Shown here: one piece after another, positions 1-10,988 of the stretch
Layout of the letters: each line of letters starts with the position of its first letter
Position numbering within the stretch: the stretch's first letter is position 1
From: Acarospora socialis
Taxonomy: Eukaryota; Ascomycota; Lecanoromycetes; Acarosporales; Acarosporaceae
Direction: 5' to 3'
Length of the DNA: 64,000 bases
Assembly: GCA_025617375.2 (NCBI GenBank)
Contig: JAMYGW020000011.1
Span: 744,001 to 808,000, forward strand
Notes under the pieces: generated by a model
The model's database searches: none
The model's input: the letters and a program-made list of their open reading frames with translations, nothing else
Told to the model about the DNA's origin: nothing
Position numbers and translations under genes: made by a program

Positions 1-1507
1 ATTCGTGTCCCGAGTTTCACCAGGACTGCATGTGTTTTTCACTCCGTACAAGACCCAGTCTGCGTATGTAAGGGTTATCCTCGTCCGTTCTAGAAAGGGA
101 CCTCCTAATAAGATTTTGTAGTCATCTCCTATGCCCTATATTACGCAAAATATTCGGCGATCAGATAAAGTGCCAGAACGCTGAGGTACTCTCCTGAAGC
201 GCTAATCCTGCACGGCACGCTGAGAATAGACGTTCAGAAGACATTCAGTCGCATCTCCCTCATATCGCAACGCTTTGCTTCCTCATCTGCTTGGCAGTAC
301 CACTCCGCTCTCCCGTCATTATCAGAGCTTGTTACGTACATCCAACAGAAAATCTGTCCTCCAACCAGTCAGATATGTCGTAGCGAAGCACACTCCCTTG
401 CATCGGCAAACTACCTCGATATTGACTATGATATTATCTCTCAAGTTGTCGTACTCAGTGCCTTCTGGCATGAGCCGCCAAATTCACCGACCTGGGACGA
501 GCAGATACAGAACCACGAAGGAACCGACCAGGTCGAAGTAGGCGTCTTAGCAAACGAGACACCAACGGAACCCGAAGAGCTCTCACTAGGCGGGTTTCTG
601 ACAGTCGTGGGTGAAGACGACAAACCAAGTACAGCCGCCCTTCCCCTTTCCCTCCTATAGCTGCTCACTGACCAATGCCCCTGCAGACCCCACACTCTTC
701 TCATTCCCTTCGCGCCACCACCCACTCCGTTATCCATCGCAGGGCACCTACAGCACATCATTCACCACCCCAACGGGCCTGCACCCCACCCTCCGCCTCA
801 CTTTCCCCACCACCGCCGCCACACCCCCAGCCGCCACCTGCGCCCTGCACGCCTACCTGATCCTCCCCTCCTACCTCTTCGCCGACAGATACCAGCTCTC
901 AGACCCGCTCTTCCTCGCCTCCAAGAACCTCCACTCCATTCGTGCCCTCTCCGGCGAAACCGACCTCGAAGCCCCGGACTGGGCCATCGCGAAATGGGGC
1001 TCCAGCATGCTCGTCGAGCTCTCCCCTCCACCTCCCAAAACTGACCGGGCCTCGAAAGCGCAATGTCCGCAGACTTGGCATGCCGACATTCCCCTGCACC
1101 TGCGCTACCTGCCGCACGCAGCCGGCGGCTACACGGACGTCCCTGTGCCGTGGCCGGTTGTCTTCTGGGCCTGCACGGCCGAGGAAGGGACCAAGATGAA
1201 CGTCAATCCTTTCGATCGCATCAATCTCGGCTATGATGGCTTGTTTGGCTCGCGTACGATGTTTTATCATCTGCAGCCGACGGTAGCGGCGGGAAACGGG
1301 AGTGGGAGTGAGGGCTTGGTCGAGACGCTAAGGGTGCCGGTTCTGGATACGCGGAGGGCGGAATGGGTGGAGGTGGGTACGGTGGCGGTGGTGCTGGTTG
1401 GGTTCCTGTGGGTTTGTTGGAAACTGGTGGGGGTGTTGAGAGGGGCCGGGATGGGGACGGGGACCAGCACTGCGGGGCAGGAGAAGGCGCGGAAGAAGCG
1501 GGTTTAG
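1..1507 (+). CDS. PBN1: PBN1, GPI-mannosyltransferase I stabilising subunit (5' partial)
   Basis: Pbn1 (PIG-X family) is an ER membrane protein that partners the Gpi14/PIG-M mannosyltransferase adding the first mannose to GPI anchors. The gene enters from the left edge. Exons fit at <1-67, 238-628 and 687-1507, with introns 68-237 (GTAAGG...CAG) and 629-686 (GTACAG...CAG); phases agree. Family-type motifs are visible: SRVSPGLHVFF in the first exon, EEPELSLGGF-like text (EPEELSLGGFLTVVGED) in the second, and FSFPSRHHPL, VPWPVVFWAC and NPFDRINLGYDGLF in the third. One hydrophobic helix lies near the C-terminus (about 1375-1440), followed by a basic tail, as expected for a protein with a large luminal domain and one membrane anchor. 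The ATG at 611 lies inside intron 2 and is not the start. The first-intron boundaries are the least certain part. Confidence 0.9.
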
Positions 1508-1939
1508 GCCGGCGGACGAGATGGGTAGTCGGCTTCGACCGCTTAGATGGGAAGGTAATGTCAACAGTTCCAACTGCCAGGGTCCGATATACTAGGTGAA
1601 TCGAACTATCGATGCCACTCTGCACACAGTACTGCAGCCCTTATCCGACAGGGCTCAACGATCAGAACGTTTTTATTAGAGAACATCGGAAGGACTCGAC
1701 GATATTACGACGCTCTATCCAGCCACAAAAGGCGCGACCTTGACTCCAGAGTGAGGATGTCAGTCGAAGAGGGGCTTTGCCCTTACTCACGCGTCAAAGA
1801 TATGAAAGACCTAGCCATGTTTATGAACAGTACAACAGCCGAACATAAGAGTCCCTCATAAGACCTACTACCTATGCATACCCTCACACCAGCACTCCAC
1901 TATTGCATAAGCAAATTAGCGTACCTTACGTGACGAGTC
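1508..1939. other. Intergenic, convergent PBN1/PEX3 3' ends
   Basis: This stretch lies between the stop codons of two converging genes. I see no coding signal here, only presumed 3' untranslated and terminator sequence. Confidence 0.6.
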
Positions 1940-3774
1940 CTACCCCGTCATAGGCCCCTCCCCATCACCACCACCACCAGCATTACCAGCAGCCACGACC
2001 TTCCCCCACACGCCCTCAAACCTGCTCTCCGCCTGCTGCACCAGACTCGCCTCCCCCTCCCCCTCCTCTTCCTGCGTCTTCGACGGCGCATCCTCCACCT
2101 TCCCGCTATCCGACCTACTCGCCTCCCCAATCGTCGCCGCACCACTACTCCCACTCCCTGAACTCGGCGCCTCAAACTCAAAATTGCTACTATACACAAG
2201 CGCCGCGAAGCCCTCGAGGTCACGAACGGATTCCATAGCCTGGAGGTACTCGTTGGGCACGCCGTTGCCGATGGAGTGGGCCTGGCGCGTCATGACGGCG
2301 AGGATGGTGGCGACTTTGGTCTTGGAGGCGCCGGAGACGTCCGTGTCGTTCGATCCGGGAGGCAGTTCGGTGATGCGTGGGGAGGGGTCGGTGGTGGTGG
2401 TGGTGGTGTTGGTGGGAAGGGGGAGTTTGAAGGCTTGCGTAGCGATTTTGACGTCGATGAGGGTGGAGAAGGCGGCGTCGAGGAGCTTGGTTAGGACGTG
2501 GGTGAAGGGGGGAGAGTCGATTAGGTCGGAGGTTTCGTCGAGGAGGCGGCGGAGAGGGGTGGGTGGTGATTTGTTGGTTGTGGTCGGGGCTGTTGTTGGT
2601 GGGGCTTGGGAGGTTGGTGGTGGGGAGGCGGACATGCCTGATTGCTGTAGGACGAAGTCTTCGTCTTCGCGCGCTGGAAGGAGGTAGGAGAGCCATTTAC
2701 TTGTTCTACGGGGCGTAAGTCTTGGGAGAGTATGAGTGTTGTGGGGTGCTAAACCTCCTTTCCTCCTCCGTAGCCCCTTCGACTTTCTTTCGCACTTCTA
2801 GTGTTAGTTCCGAAAGCCGTTCGAGGGTGATGTCCTCTCTAGGGTTCAATGGCCCGAATGACTCCATCACGGCCATCTCGACCTTTTTCATAATCTCCCT
2901 CCAGCCTCGGTGAAGTAGCCACCAGCTAAAGGTCAAGTATCGGCGATTTGTCTCGAAGTCATTGCCGTAAGATTGTCCAAAGTTGTCATCATCATGGTTC
3001 TCGAGACTGATGGTCGATTCGTTCGGGGGATGCGATGCTAACGACACGACGCTGGAGAGGTAATTACGGCGGCCGAGTAGGTTCAATTGGATGCGGGTAA
3101 GGAGGGTGAGTAGGGATAGGGTGTATATAAGTGTAAAGGATCTTGTTATTGCTAATAGCGCAGTGAGCTACTCAAATATGATATCAAGTCAGGGTAACAT
3201 ACAGTTGATCTTCAGCTCGTTCCACAGCTGCACCTTAGTCTTTCGGGGCCGTTCCGCTCCCGACTCCCCATTGCCCATGCTCGAGCTTCCCATCTGACTC
3301 GCATGAACATAGCTCTCGCTCTGAAAGCTTGCAAGGCTCTTCCCATCGTCCTCGGTGACGCTCGGTGGTCCTGAGCTTTGCTGGGAAGGAGCTACTTCCG
3401 AAGTGCCCTGACTTTTTGATAATCGTTCCGCCTTCTTCTGCTGCAGTTCATGTGTTATATTCTCTACCGGTAACGCTTCGAGTATGTTCTCCGATGCGGT
3501 GGGGAGCAATGCCAGGACAGTGAAGGTACAGTCCTCTTGGTTCTGTTGGAACCGGCGGCGGAGGCTGAATTGTTTGCGATCAGCTGTGTACCATACCTAG
3601 GGTTGGGTATGCTTACTTGTCTTTGGCTATGCGATCATTGCTCATCCGTTCTCCTGCTTCCCGAATCTTGGAAAGCACATACTGTGTCGCTACGTATCCC
3701 ACTCCTAATACACCAATTCCTATCGCGAAGTTCGATCGATTGCGCCGAAGCCATCTTCGACTGGCAGATATCAT
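1940..3774 (-). CDS. PEX3: PEX3, peroxisomal membrane biogenesis peroxin
   Basis: Pex3 anchors Pex19 at the peroxisomal membrane and is needed to insert peroxisomal membrane proteins. Four exons (3774-3617, 3564-3203, 3151-2755, 2705-1940) join into 560 codons with all phases closed. The N-terminus MISASRRWLRRNRSNF, followed by a glycine-rich hydrophobic helix (about residues 16-35), is the typical basic-plus-TM peroxisomal targeting segment. Further family text includes NQEDCTFTVLALLPTASENI, TFSWWLLHRGW, LLDETSDLIDSP and MESVRDLEGFAALVYSSNFE. The start at 3774 is preferred over in-frame upstream codons because fungal homologues begin at this methionine. The tail after about residue 480 is Gly/Ser/Glu-rich and poorly conserved. 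It is divergent from ATG101, which starts 347 bp away. Confidence 0.95.
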
Positions 3775-4120
3775 GTTGTACAATACCCGGTGCCTCACAA
3801 AAAACTTATGTTCATGTTGCCCGTAGTCGTCGTAGAGTCGAGATACCTTATATTGCTTGGGAGCCAAGTATTATCCCATACCATTCATCCACTTATCCCT
3901 CGGCTCAGATACCCCTGTCAGGAACTTGCATATGTGGCGCATCTGGACATCCATAGATGGTGGGGGCGTGGAGGGGCACATGTCACAAAATGTCCGTTGT
4001 GGTTCTCAAATTCGCAACGTTTCGTTGTGCTTTCCGCTGAGAGCTGATCTGCAATCCAACTACTACAACTCGGATTTGGTTGTGTCTGTTCTCTCAGACC
4101 ACACGTGAATCGCCCTCATT
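3775..4120. promoter_or_regulatory. Divergent PEX3/ATG101 intergenic region
   Basis: The start codons of PEX3 (minus) and ATG101 (plus) are 346 bp apart, so both 5' regions must lie here. No specific operator could be named. Placement is by position only. Confidence 0.5.
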
Positions 4121-4864
4121 ATGGAGCAACGCAGGCCTCCCGAGTACATCCTCGAAGTGTTCGCGGACCCCACCTGCGTCAAAGACATAATCAAAGGCAC
4201 GCATACAACATCCATTGCCTTGAAGTAGTCACAGCTAATCTTACGGGCCCACTTTCAGGCATCCTCCACACAATATTCTTTCACCGCTACTTCCCCTCCA
4301 TCCGCCCTTCCTCCATCGAAGTCCTCGACCTCACCCTCCCCACCATCACCGACGTCGAGCTCGAGACGCTGATCGACACACGCACCACCGCCCTGATCCG
4401 CCAGCTCTCATCGACCACCTCTCCGAACAGCAGTGTGCGCGGGCAGATCGCGGTGCAGTTTTTCGAGAAGAAGAGGCGGCGCGGAGGCCTCGGTTGGTTC
4501 GGAGGCGGCAAGGCGGAAGAAGAGGTGTGCTGGGAGGTGTGGATGTTGGAGATTACGCTCGCGACGCCGAGGACTGAGGCCGGTAACTAATCCATCCTCT
4601 CCTCTCCTCTCCTTACCGCTGCAGCATTGGTATTTACCTGCAAGCGAGGGGATGCTTACACTCGGATCGGTGGACGCAGAGCGCGCAAAAGTGCGAAAGG
4701 CGATGGAGACGACGCTGCAGAAGACGGCGATGAAGATCGTGACTATCGTCAACCGCGATAGAGACCATATACCGCCCATTACGACGAGCGAAACGAATCC
4801 GTTCCCGTATCAGATCGTCATCAATCCGCGGTTGGAGGGTTGGGGAAGGATGGGTATCTTTTAA
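4121..4864 (+). CDS. ATG101: ATG101, autophagy-initiation HORMA protein
   Basis: Atg101 is the HORMA-fold subunit of the Atg1/ULK initiation complex in fungi that lack Atg29/Atg31, where it pairs with Atg13. Three exons (4121-4196, 4259-4582, 4680-4864) give 194 codons, close to the usual length of about 200. Recognisable segments are PEYILEVFADPTCVKDIIKG, HTIFFHRYFPSIRPS, KIVTIVNRDRDHIPPITTSE and NPFPYQI, ending in GWGRMGIF. Intron 1 (4197-4258) starts with GC instead of GT; no GT donor keeps the conserved KGILHT join. Intron 2 (4583-4679) uses the acceptor at 4679; the earlier CAG at 4624 would shift the frame. An insertion rich in Arg/Gly (about residues 105-125) sits between conserved blocks. 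Confidence 0.94.
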
Positions 4865-5704
4865 GCCTCTACTCGGAGTTTGGGTCTGTGATGTTGTATA
4901 GAGTGGGATTTGTGGCAGGCTTGGCGTTCGAGCAGGCGGCGCCTAGGTGTACAGGGAGGATGGTGGGGTAATAGAGGGCTCAGGGTTGGGTGTTAGAGTC
5001 ATATCGGACCGAGGAATACTTCAGGAGAGATATGGTTGGAGTTTTGGGGTTTGGAGTGTTTCGATAGATCTCTAGAAGACTTACTTGATGCGTACTCACA
5101 AGAGTGCTGGGCCTGTTAACTCAGCAACACTGCTGGAGGGGAGATCAAGGCCTTGCGAACACTTCAACTGCACACTCACGGTTGTGGTAATCCACAGAGG
5201 CCGCGTCTAGGCATGTTGTTGTCCGAAACCTCGAGGAGTATATCCTTCTACTGATATCCACTGCGAAAATTCGATTCAAGACAATCCATAAACACTCTTC
5301 CACGCAATGCACCGCACCGATCTCAACGCTATACGAAGAAACAATGTCATTCTTTCTCTAGCCAGCGGCCTTAGCTACGTATCTTCGTCTCCAACGCCAT
5401 GGCTCGCTCCAGTCATATCCTCTATCGACGATACCCAATATTCGTGTTCCATTTGTACCGTTCTCCTGAAGCCTCCGATTCCCATAAGCAGAAACTTCTT
5501 CCCCCTAACCATGTTCCCATCCACTGTCCCATCAGCCTCCAGGCACTCCCACGCACGACAAAGGAGAAACAAAGGGAGTCCTTCTCCATCTTCCGGCCTT
5601 TCCCAGTTCCATATCTGGATCTAAACCCGGTGCGCCTTCCTCTCCTAGCCTTTCTCCCAGTGCTCTTTGCGGCGATGACAAGGAGCGAAACTCATCATAA
5701 GACA
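4865..5704. other. Intergenic, convergent
   Basis: This lies between the ATG101 stop and the stop of the minus-strand kinase. Short open frames around 5300-5780 show no recognisable protein and are proline/serine-rich noise. Nothing else is supported. Confidence 0.5.
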
Positions 5705-8116
5705 TCAACTCCGTTCCCCTTGCCCCGCGTCCTTACATTCTTCGTTCCCCTCCTCCTTCTCCCGCACCAACTGTAAAGCTTTCGCCAATCTGCTCCCACC
5801 ACCTGGGCCAACAGTCTCCTCCTCGTGCCCGTCCTCTTCTTCCCGCGGCGTATTCCCTGTGCTAGGACTTTCGACACGCCTGGTGAGATACGTCGTCGCC
5901 TCTTCCCCGTGCATTTGCCGAATCCTCTCGACTTCCTTGTGGTATGCGGTTTCGTAGATGTTGATGTCGGCTGCTGGGGGAGATTCGCTGACTATGGGAG
6001 GATCGGGTGGTGGTGGGAGGTCTGTAGTATCGTCGCCGTTGCCAGTGCCCTGGTTGTCAGGGCCGACGTTGCCGCCGGGCCCGACGGCTAGGAAGAGGTG
6101 GTCGGAGAGGGGATCGTGGGCGTGTCCTTTACCGTGCGTAGAGGATGAAGTACTGGTGCGCGTTGCGTGAGGAATGGCTTGGTTGGGAGATTGGTGGTGT
6201 GGGTGCTGGTCTGGGTTGAGCGGTTGGTTGGTAGCAGGGTGTCTTTGTTGGGACTCTTTCTGATCGCTGGTCGGCGGCGGTCTAACTGTGTCCTTGAAGC
6301 CACTTAGGTTGATGTCTCGATGGACGCCCTCAGTCGCCAGCGCCTGCTCTATCGGGCGGCGATCGTCCGAATCCAAGCTTCGGGAGCGACGAGGGATGGG
6401 ACTCGCATCGGGTGAGAGCATGGAGAGCGGTGGTTGGACGATGTGTGCATGCTCACCGAGGATGTCTTCTATAATCTCGGGACGTCTGGTGGCGAGGAGG
6501 GCTTTGAATTTCCTGGCGGCTTTTATCTTTGCCAGACCTTGGTATTAGTATGGGGAGATGTAAATGGGGGTAGGGCAGGCTCACCACAATGAGGAGGTTA
6601 CTTAAGTTATCGGTGATGGCGTCATTCATTTCCTCTTCTGTCGGCGGCTCGATCAGGTTGGCGGTGTTATCTTCGGCGGATAGAAGAGGGTCTGCACCGC
6701 CTCGGGTTACCCATGGATGTTCCTTTGATCTGTCAGCGACCTGGCGTCTTGGACATGTAGCAAAAGATTCCTCACACGTAGCTCAAGCATTGTGATCCTC
6801 TTGCTTGGGTCTTTCTCTAGTATTCTCTTCATCAGATCCTTGAAGTCATCCTCACAATCTGCGTCGAGTCCGACATCATCATTCCTGATAGATTCGTATA
6901 GCTCCAGCACTCCGGCTTTCTCGAACGGTATCTTCCCAAACCGCAGGCAGTAAAGAGTAGCGCCCATAGACCAGATATCTGCTGCCTTTCCCGAGACATC
7001 ACCATGCTTCGCAACGCATAATTCTGGCGGCAGAAATGCAGGCGATCCCGCCGATTTCGCCGTCTTCATCTCAGACTCTTTGGAGAACATCTCCGAGACT
7101 CCGAAGTCAACAATCTTGAGCACATCGTCCTCGGTCAGCAGTAGGTTATCGGGCTTGATGTCACGATGCACGACGCCTTGGGCATGTAGGTATTCGATCC
7201 CTAGTATCAAATCGCGAAACCAACATCGACAGTCATCGTCATCATAAGGATCTGCTCTCTCATCGACGCCAACCTTCATAACGACACCCTTTTTGCAATA
7301 CTCTAGCACCATGTACAAGGAGTCCTCGCTCGGGTCGTCCAGCACCTCAATCAGCGATACCAGGTTTTGGTGGTTGAGCTTCTTCATGATGGCGATTTCT
7401 TCCTTGATCAGGTACAGTGAATTGCCTCCTTCCTCGCCGTCGTGTATATCTGACGTCGAATGCCTGAATAATGGTGAGTTCATACCGTACCCAGCATCGA
7501 GATGGCCGGCTCGTCGTGGAGCATGTGGCCGACGTAATATATGGGATTGTGCGCGCTTTCTTAGTCTCGACTTGGAAAACTCTTTAACCGCCTGTATAGA
7601 AGTCAGTCAGCACAAAGCCTGTATCTGAAATACAGCAATACAATTGTAACTTCCTGAATCAAGAAAATAGCTGCCATGGGTGAATCTCACATATTCGTGA
7701 CCATAATGATCAATGGCCAAGTGCACCGCACCAAACGAGCCTCGACCAATTTCCTGCTTGATGACATACTGATTGATACGATGCACGGCTCCTCCATCGT
7801 CTTCACTATTCGTATACTCGGAACGAGCATGCAGCGTCTCTTTAACCTGGCGCGGTTTCGAATGATTTCTGTGATGATGTCGCAACGGACTCCCATACGC
7901 TGGACTAGATCTGAATCCGATCGTACTAGTGTCAACTTCTGGGATCTGTAGAAGTAAAAGCTCGATAAGTAAGAGGAAATCTTACACGTGTCGGAGCATT
8001 GGTGGATGACTGCTGTTCTTCCCTCCTGGAATATCGATCGTGATTCCATGTGACGGGGATGTCCCCGCCTCGAGTACAGTCTCGTGCTGCAGTTTTGCTT
8101 TGAAGGCCGCAGCCAT
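5705..8116 (-). CDS. CaMKK / SNF1-activating-type serine-threonine kinase
   Basis: This is a protein kinase of the fungal CaMKK (CMKC / Ssp1) group, which includes the upstream kinases of Snf1/AMPK. Five exons (8116-7988, 7945-7691, 7591-6776, 6722-6585, 6526-5705) close to 719 codons, with every intron in phase 0. The glycine loop IGRGSFG is at about 109-115 and the ATP lysine in AVKEFSK at about 131. The catalytic loop VVHRDIKPDN has HRD at about 270-272, DFG is at about 290-292, and the activation segment ends PAFLPPE. Between the ATP lysine and helix C is an Arg/Pro-rich insert with RRPHAPRR, a hallmark of CaMKKs. After the kinase fold come the LIEPPTEEEMNDAI segment and a long disordered tail rich in Pro, Gly and Glu. 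No clear calmodulin-binding helix was recognised. Substrate assignment to Snf1 is by family only. Confidence 0.92.
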
Positions 8117-8469
8117 TGCTGCAAAAGGTCGTGGGTTTTCTCGACTGATCGCTTTCGAATTGGTTTAGGAAAAGGTGATGGACGTATGTTGAATAAGTAT
8201 GCTTGTAAATAACGGATAATAATAATATATGCCTTGAGGTGGTAGGGTTCAGCAGGACAGATGTGAGTTAGCGATTGGAGACCCTGCGCTAACGGGGGCG
8301 CTATAAGGTAGGGCTTGGCAAAAGCTTGACCACAGCGGTCGGAGCTCCGTTAACTTATACACATGTAGTCAACAACATAGACCTCAAACGGCGATCTCAG
8401 GATGGCTTCGTCAGAATTTCGACAAATACTTCGAACCAAGTCCAGATACCAGAGACATTAGAAACCAAC
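8117..8469. promoter_or_regulatory. Divergent kinase/BET5 intergenic region
   Basis: This 353-bp gap separates the start codons of the kinase (minus) and BET5 (plus), so it must hold both promoters. An AT-rich patch at about 8195-8232 (taataataatatatg-like) could be a core promoter element. Nothing more specific is visible. Confidence 0.45.
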
Positions 8470-9165
8470 ATGGTAGTCTACTCCTTCTACATCTTCGACC
8501 GCCACGGTAAACCTCTCCAGACCACCTCAACCCTTCCATCCTCTATCCAAAAGACTAACCTCCCGCCAGCGGAATGCATCTACAAGAAACACTGGCCCCC
8601 GCGTCCCCTCTCCAGCGGCGCCCGAACCTCCCGACCGACCACCGAACCCAGCAACGAACTCAGCAACGGCGTCCACGGCTCCGCCCGACCTGGCCTGAGC
8701 GCCGAAGACGACGCGAAGCTGATCTTCGGCACGATCTTCTCGCTGCGGAACATGGTGCGGAAGTTGGGCGGGCCGGACGACAACTTCATCTCCTACCGCA
8801 CCGGCATCTACAAGCTGCACTATTTCGAGACGCCGACGAATTTGAAGTTCGTCATGCTGACGGATACGCGGATGATCAACCTGCGGCATGTGCTGAATCA
8901 GATCTATATCAATCTTTATGTGGAGTTTGGTGAGTTGCTCTTTCCCTAGGCTCGCCTCGAGATGTGTTGGTGATTGGCTTAATGACTGTTCTTGTCTAGT
9001 GGTTAAGAACCCGTTGTCACCGGTCGAGCATCCCGGCGGGGTCGGCGTCAATTGTGAGATGTTTGAGGCGGGGTTAGATCAGTTCGTAGTGAGTAATACT
9101 ATATGCAACCTCACCCAGGATATCAGTTTGCTGACATCTAGCTATAGACAAGAGACATGTCATAG
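8470..9165 (+). CDS. BET5: BET5/TRAPPC1, TRAPP tethering complex subunit
   Basis: Bet5 is a small longin-type core subunit of TRAPP complexes, which tether vesicles and activate Ypt1/Rab1 in ER-Golgi traffic. Exons 8470-8506, 8570-8929 and 9000-9088 join in phase. They give MVVYSFYIFDRHAECIYKK, FSLRNMVRKLGGPDDNF, YRTGIYKLHYFETPTNLKF and the highly conserved VVKNPLSPVEHPGGVGVN block. The C-terminal exon is less sure. With a GTGAGT donor at 9089, the acceptor at 9147 gives a five-codon last exon ending at 9165 (about 167 aa). Acceptors at 9126 or 9139 would give two to four residues instead. A Ser/Thr/Asn-rich insert (about residues 22-55) separates the first strand pair from the rest. Confidence 0.9.
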
Positions 9166-9473
9166 ACCCTCCACATGCGTCTCACATATTGATGGCGTTT
9201 TTTGTACTCTAGATATCTGGCGCAAGCGGTACCAGCATGAGCAGGCGTTCCGGTTCTCTATTAACGGTTGTGGGGACTATCTTTCCTTTCCAGCAAAGAA
9301 CATTGACTGGCTCAGAAACCAAAACTTTAGTCGTCATGGAAGCTCTTTTCCGCATATCCATGGTCCAGGCATATCCCAACGCCTTACATACCTAGACAAA
9401 GGCGATACGTAGATTGGACCACGGAAACTGATCCATAAACCCTTCGTCCTGCACCGTGACCCTCCACCCAAAC
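9166..9473. other. Intergenic, convergent BET5/TIF6 3' ends
   Basis: About 300 bp between converging stop codons. No coding or RNA signal was seen. Confidence 0.5.
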
Positions 9474-10526
9474 TCAGTAAAACGATTCAACCATCGTATC
9501 CTTATTGACCGTATTAATCGCCCCTGGTCCCATACCCTCCCCTAACCTGAACACCGACTCCACCACCGACAGTTCCGTAGCCGTCGTATCCAACCCCGTC
9601 ACCGCCAACCAGTCATTAACTACCATCCCGGCCCCAACCACCGACGACCCGCGATTGACACTCCCAGCCACCAGAGGCACTTGTAACAAGCTGGAAAGCT
9701 CATCCTGATCCTGTATCGAGGTCTTCGGATGGACGATGCCGCCTTGGTTGCTGAGAGCCATATACGACCCCGTCAAGACGTTGTCGGCGATCGTTTGCCG
9801 GAAGACTTCGACGCCGAGGACATCCGCCACTCTGTAACGCAGCACGAGAACATAAGCGTGTGGACTCTTCCCTTACGTCTGAAAATCATGGAAGGAGTGA
9901 TACGCACATCTCCTCCGTCTCACGCTCAAGGTCGGGATGGACCAGCGCCACATGGTCGTTACAGCATATGACGTTCCCGAGCGCCGACAATCGCTCCTCT
10001 ATCCGCTGGATCTTGACGCTATCCGGTATCGAGTTTCGCAGATGTTGGAGTTCTTGGTCGGTTGTTGAGGTCGGGACGAGGAGACCTTTGCGGTTGCTGC
10101 GACGCAGAATCATGGAAGTCAGAGTCCGACCATAGCCATTCCCCGTCTTGGGATCTGGGCGCTTGAGAACGTACCCGGCCGTCAATCGCCCTATTATCCT
10201 GGTGCCGGCGATTGTGGCATGACATATTGGTATGACGTCTTGAAGTTCGGCTTCGAAGACACTGCGGCGCGAGTTATCAGCCGCTTGCGCTTCTCTCGGG
10301 CTTTTCGGAAAGGCTCGAGATGTACCTGTAGAAATTCTCAGAGGCACCGACGGCGACAAGAGCATATGAGTTCGTGAGATTAGCGAAGACGCCGACTCTG
10401 TCCAATTTTCTGTCAGTAGGGCACCTCAAGTTGAGCGGATTAGGTGCGATTGGTGTGGGTGTTGGTGGGGCATAGAGGGACAAATACGGACTCGTTGGAA
10501 TTCTCAAATTGGGCGCGCACAGCCAT
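9474..10526 (-). CDS. TIF6: TIF6/eIF6, 60S ribosome anti-association factor
   Basis: eIF6 binds the 60S subunit, blocks premature 40S joining and acts in nucleolar and cytoplasmic 60S maturation. Five exons (10526-10492, 10397-10326, 10261-10175, 10096-9908, 9831-9474) close to 246 codons, matching the usual length of about 245. The pentein-fold repeats are all present: [100 protein letters not shown] and the end DTMVESFY. Intron 1 starts GTCCGT, an unusual donor, but only it keeps the invariant NEVGVF join. The variable insert near the C-terminus ([13 protein letters not shown]) is normal for fungi. Confidence 0.97.
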
Positions 10527-10988
10527 GGTGATGGATTCGGTGAGATACGGTGGGTCTCGGGAATAGAAGATGGGTTAGAGGAACCTGAGAGGGGCTTGAG
10601 TGGTGGTATGGTGAGATTATCGATATCGTCGTGCGGTCTGCGTGATGTGGTGTCTGAGCTTATTTGTAGGACTCTCAGGGTCGTCATAATTTAACTTTGT
10701 GACAAAGGTAAGACACTAATGTACCTAGGTAACTAGCCGCTGTCACGCTCTCTGACTCACATTGGATGGTATGACTACCACCTTCATATTCATCAATGAC
10801 TGGGTTTTGAATAATTATATACAGTGTAACAATCTATGCTACAGTACAAGATGCCATATCGAATGCTGAACGGGTGAACGACTGAGACGCTGAAGCGCTA
10901 GAGGAACGACGCTGGATTTGAGGGAAGCAAACTGAACAATGATACAACTAGCTCAGTACCGGCACCACGGACGTGTTACCACCCACCA
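10527..10988. promoter_or_regulatory. TIF6 upstream region
   Basis: This lies between the TIF6 start and the 3' end of the next minus-strand gene. It includes a palindrome-like tacctaggta near 10720. No other feature is supported. Confidence 0.4.

Noticed and set aside
611-686. ATG at 611 as the start of PBN1
   Set aside because: It lies mostly in intron 2; upstream exons in other frames carry clear Pbn1 sequence.
3775-3867. Longer N-terminus for PEX3 starting at 3867
   Set aside because: The extra 31 residues are unlike the family; the next methionine (3774) gives the standard Pex3 start before the TM helix.
4583-4624. ATG101 intron 2 ending at the CAG at 4624
   Set aside because: That acceptor puts the conserved last exon out of frame; 4679 restores it.
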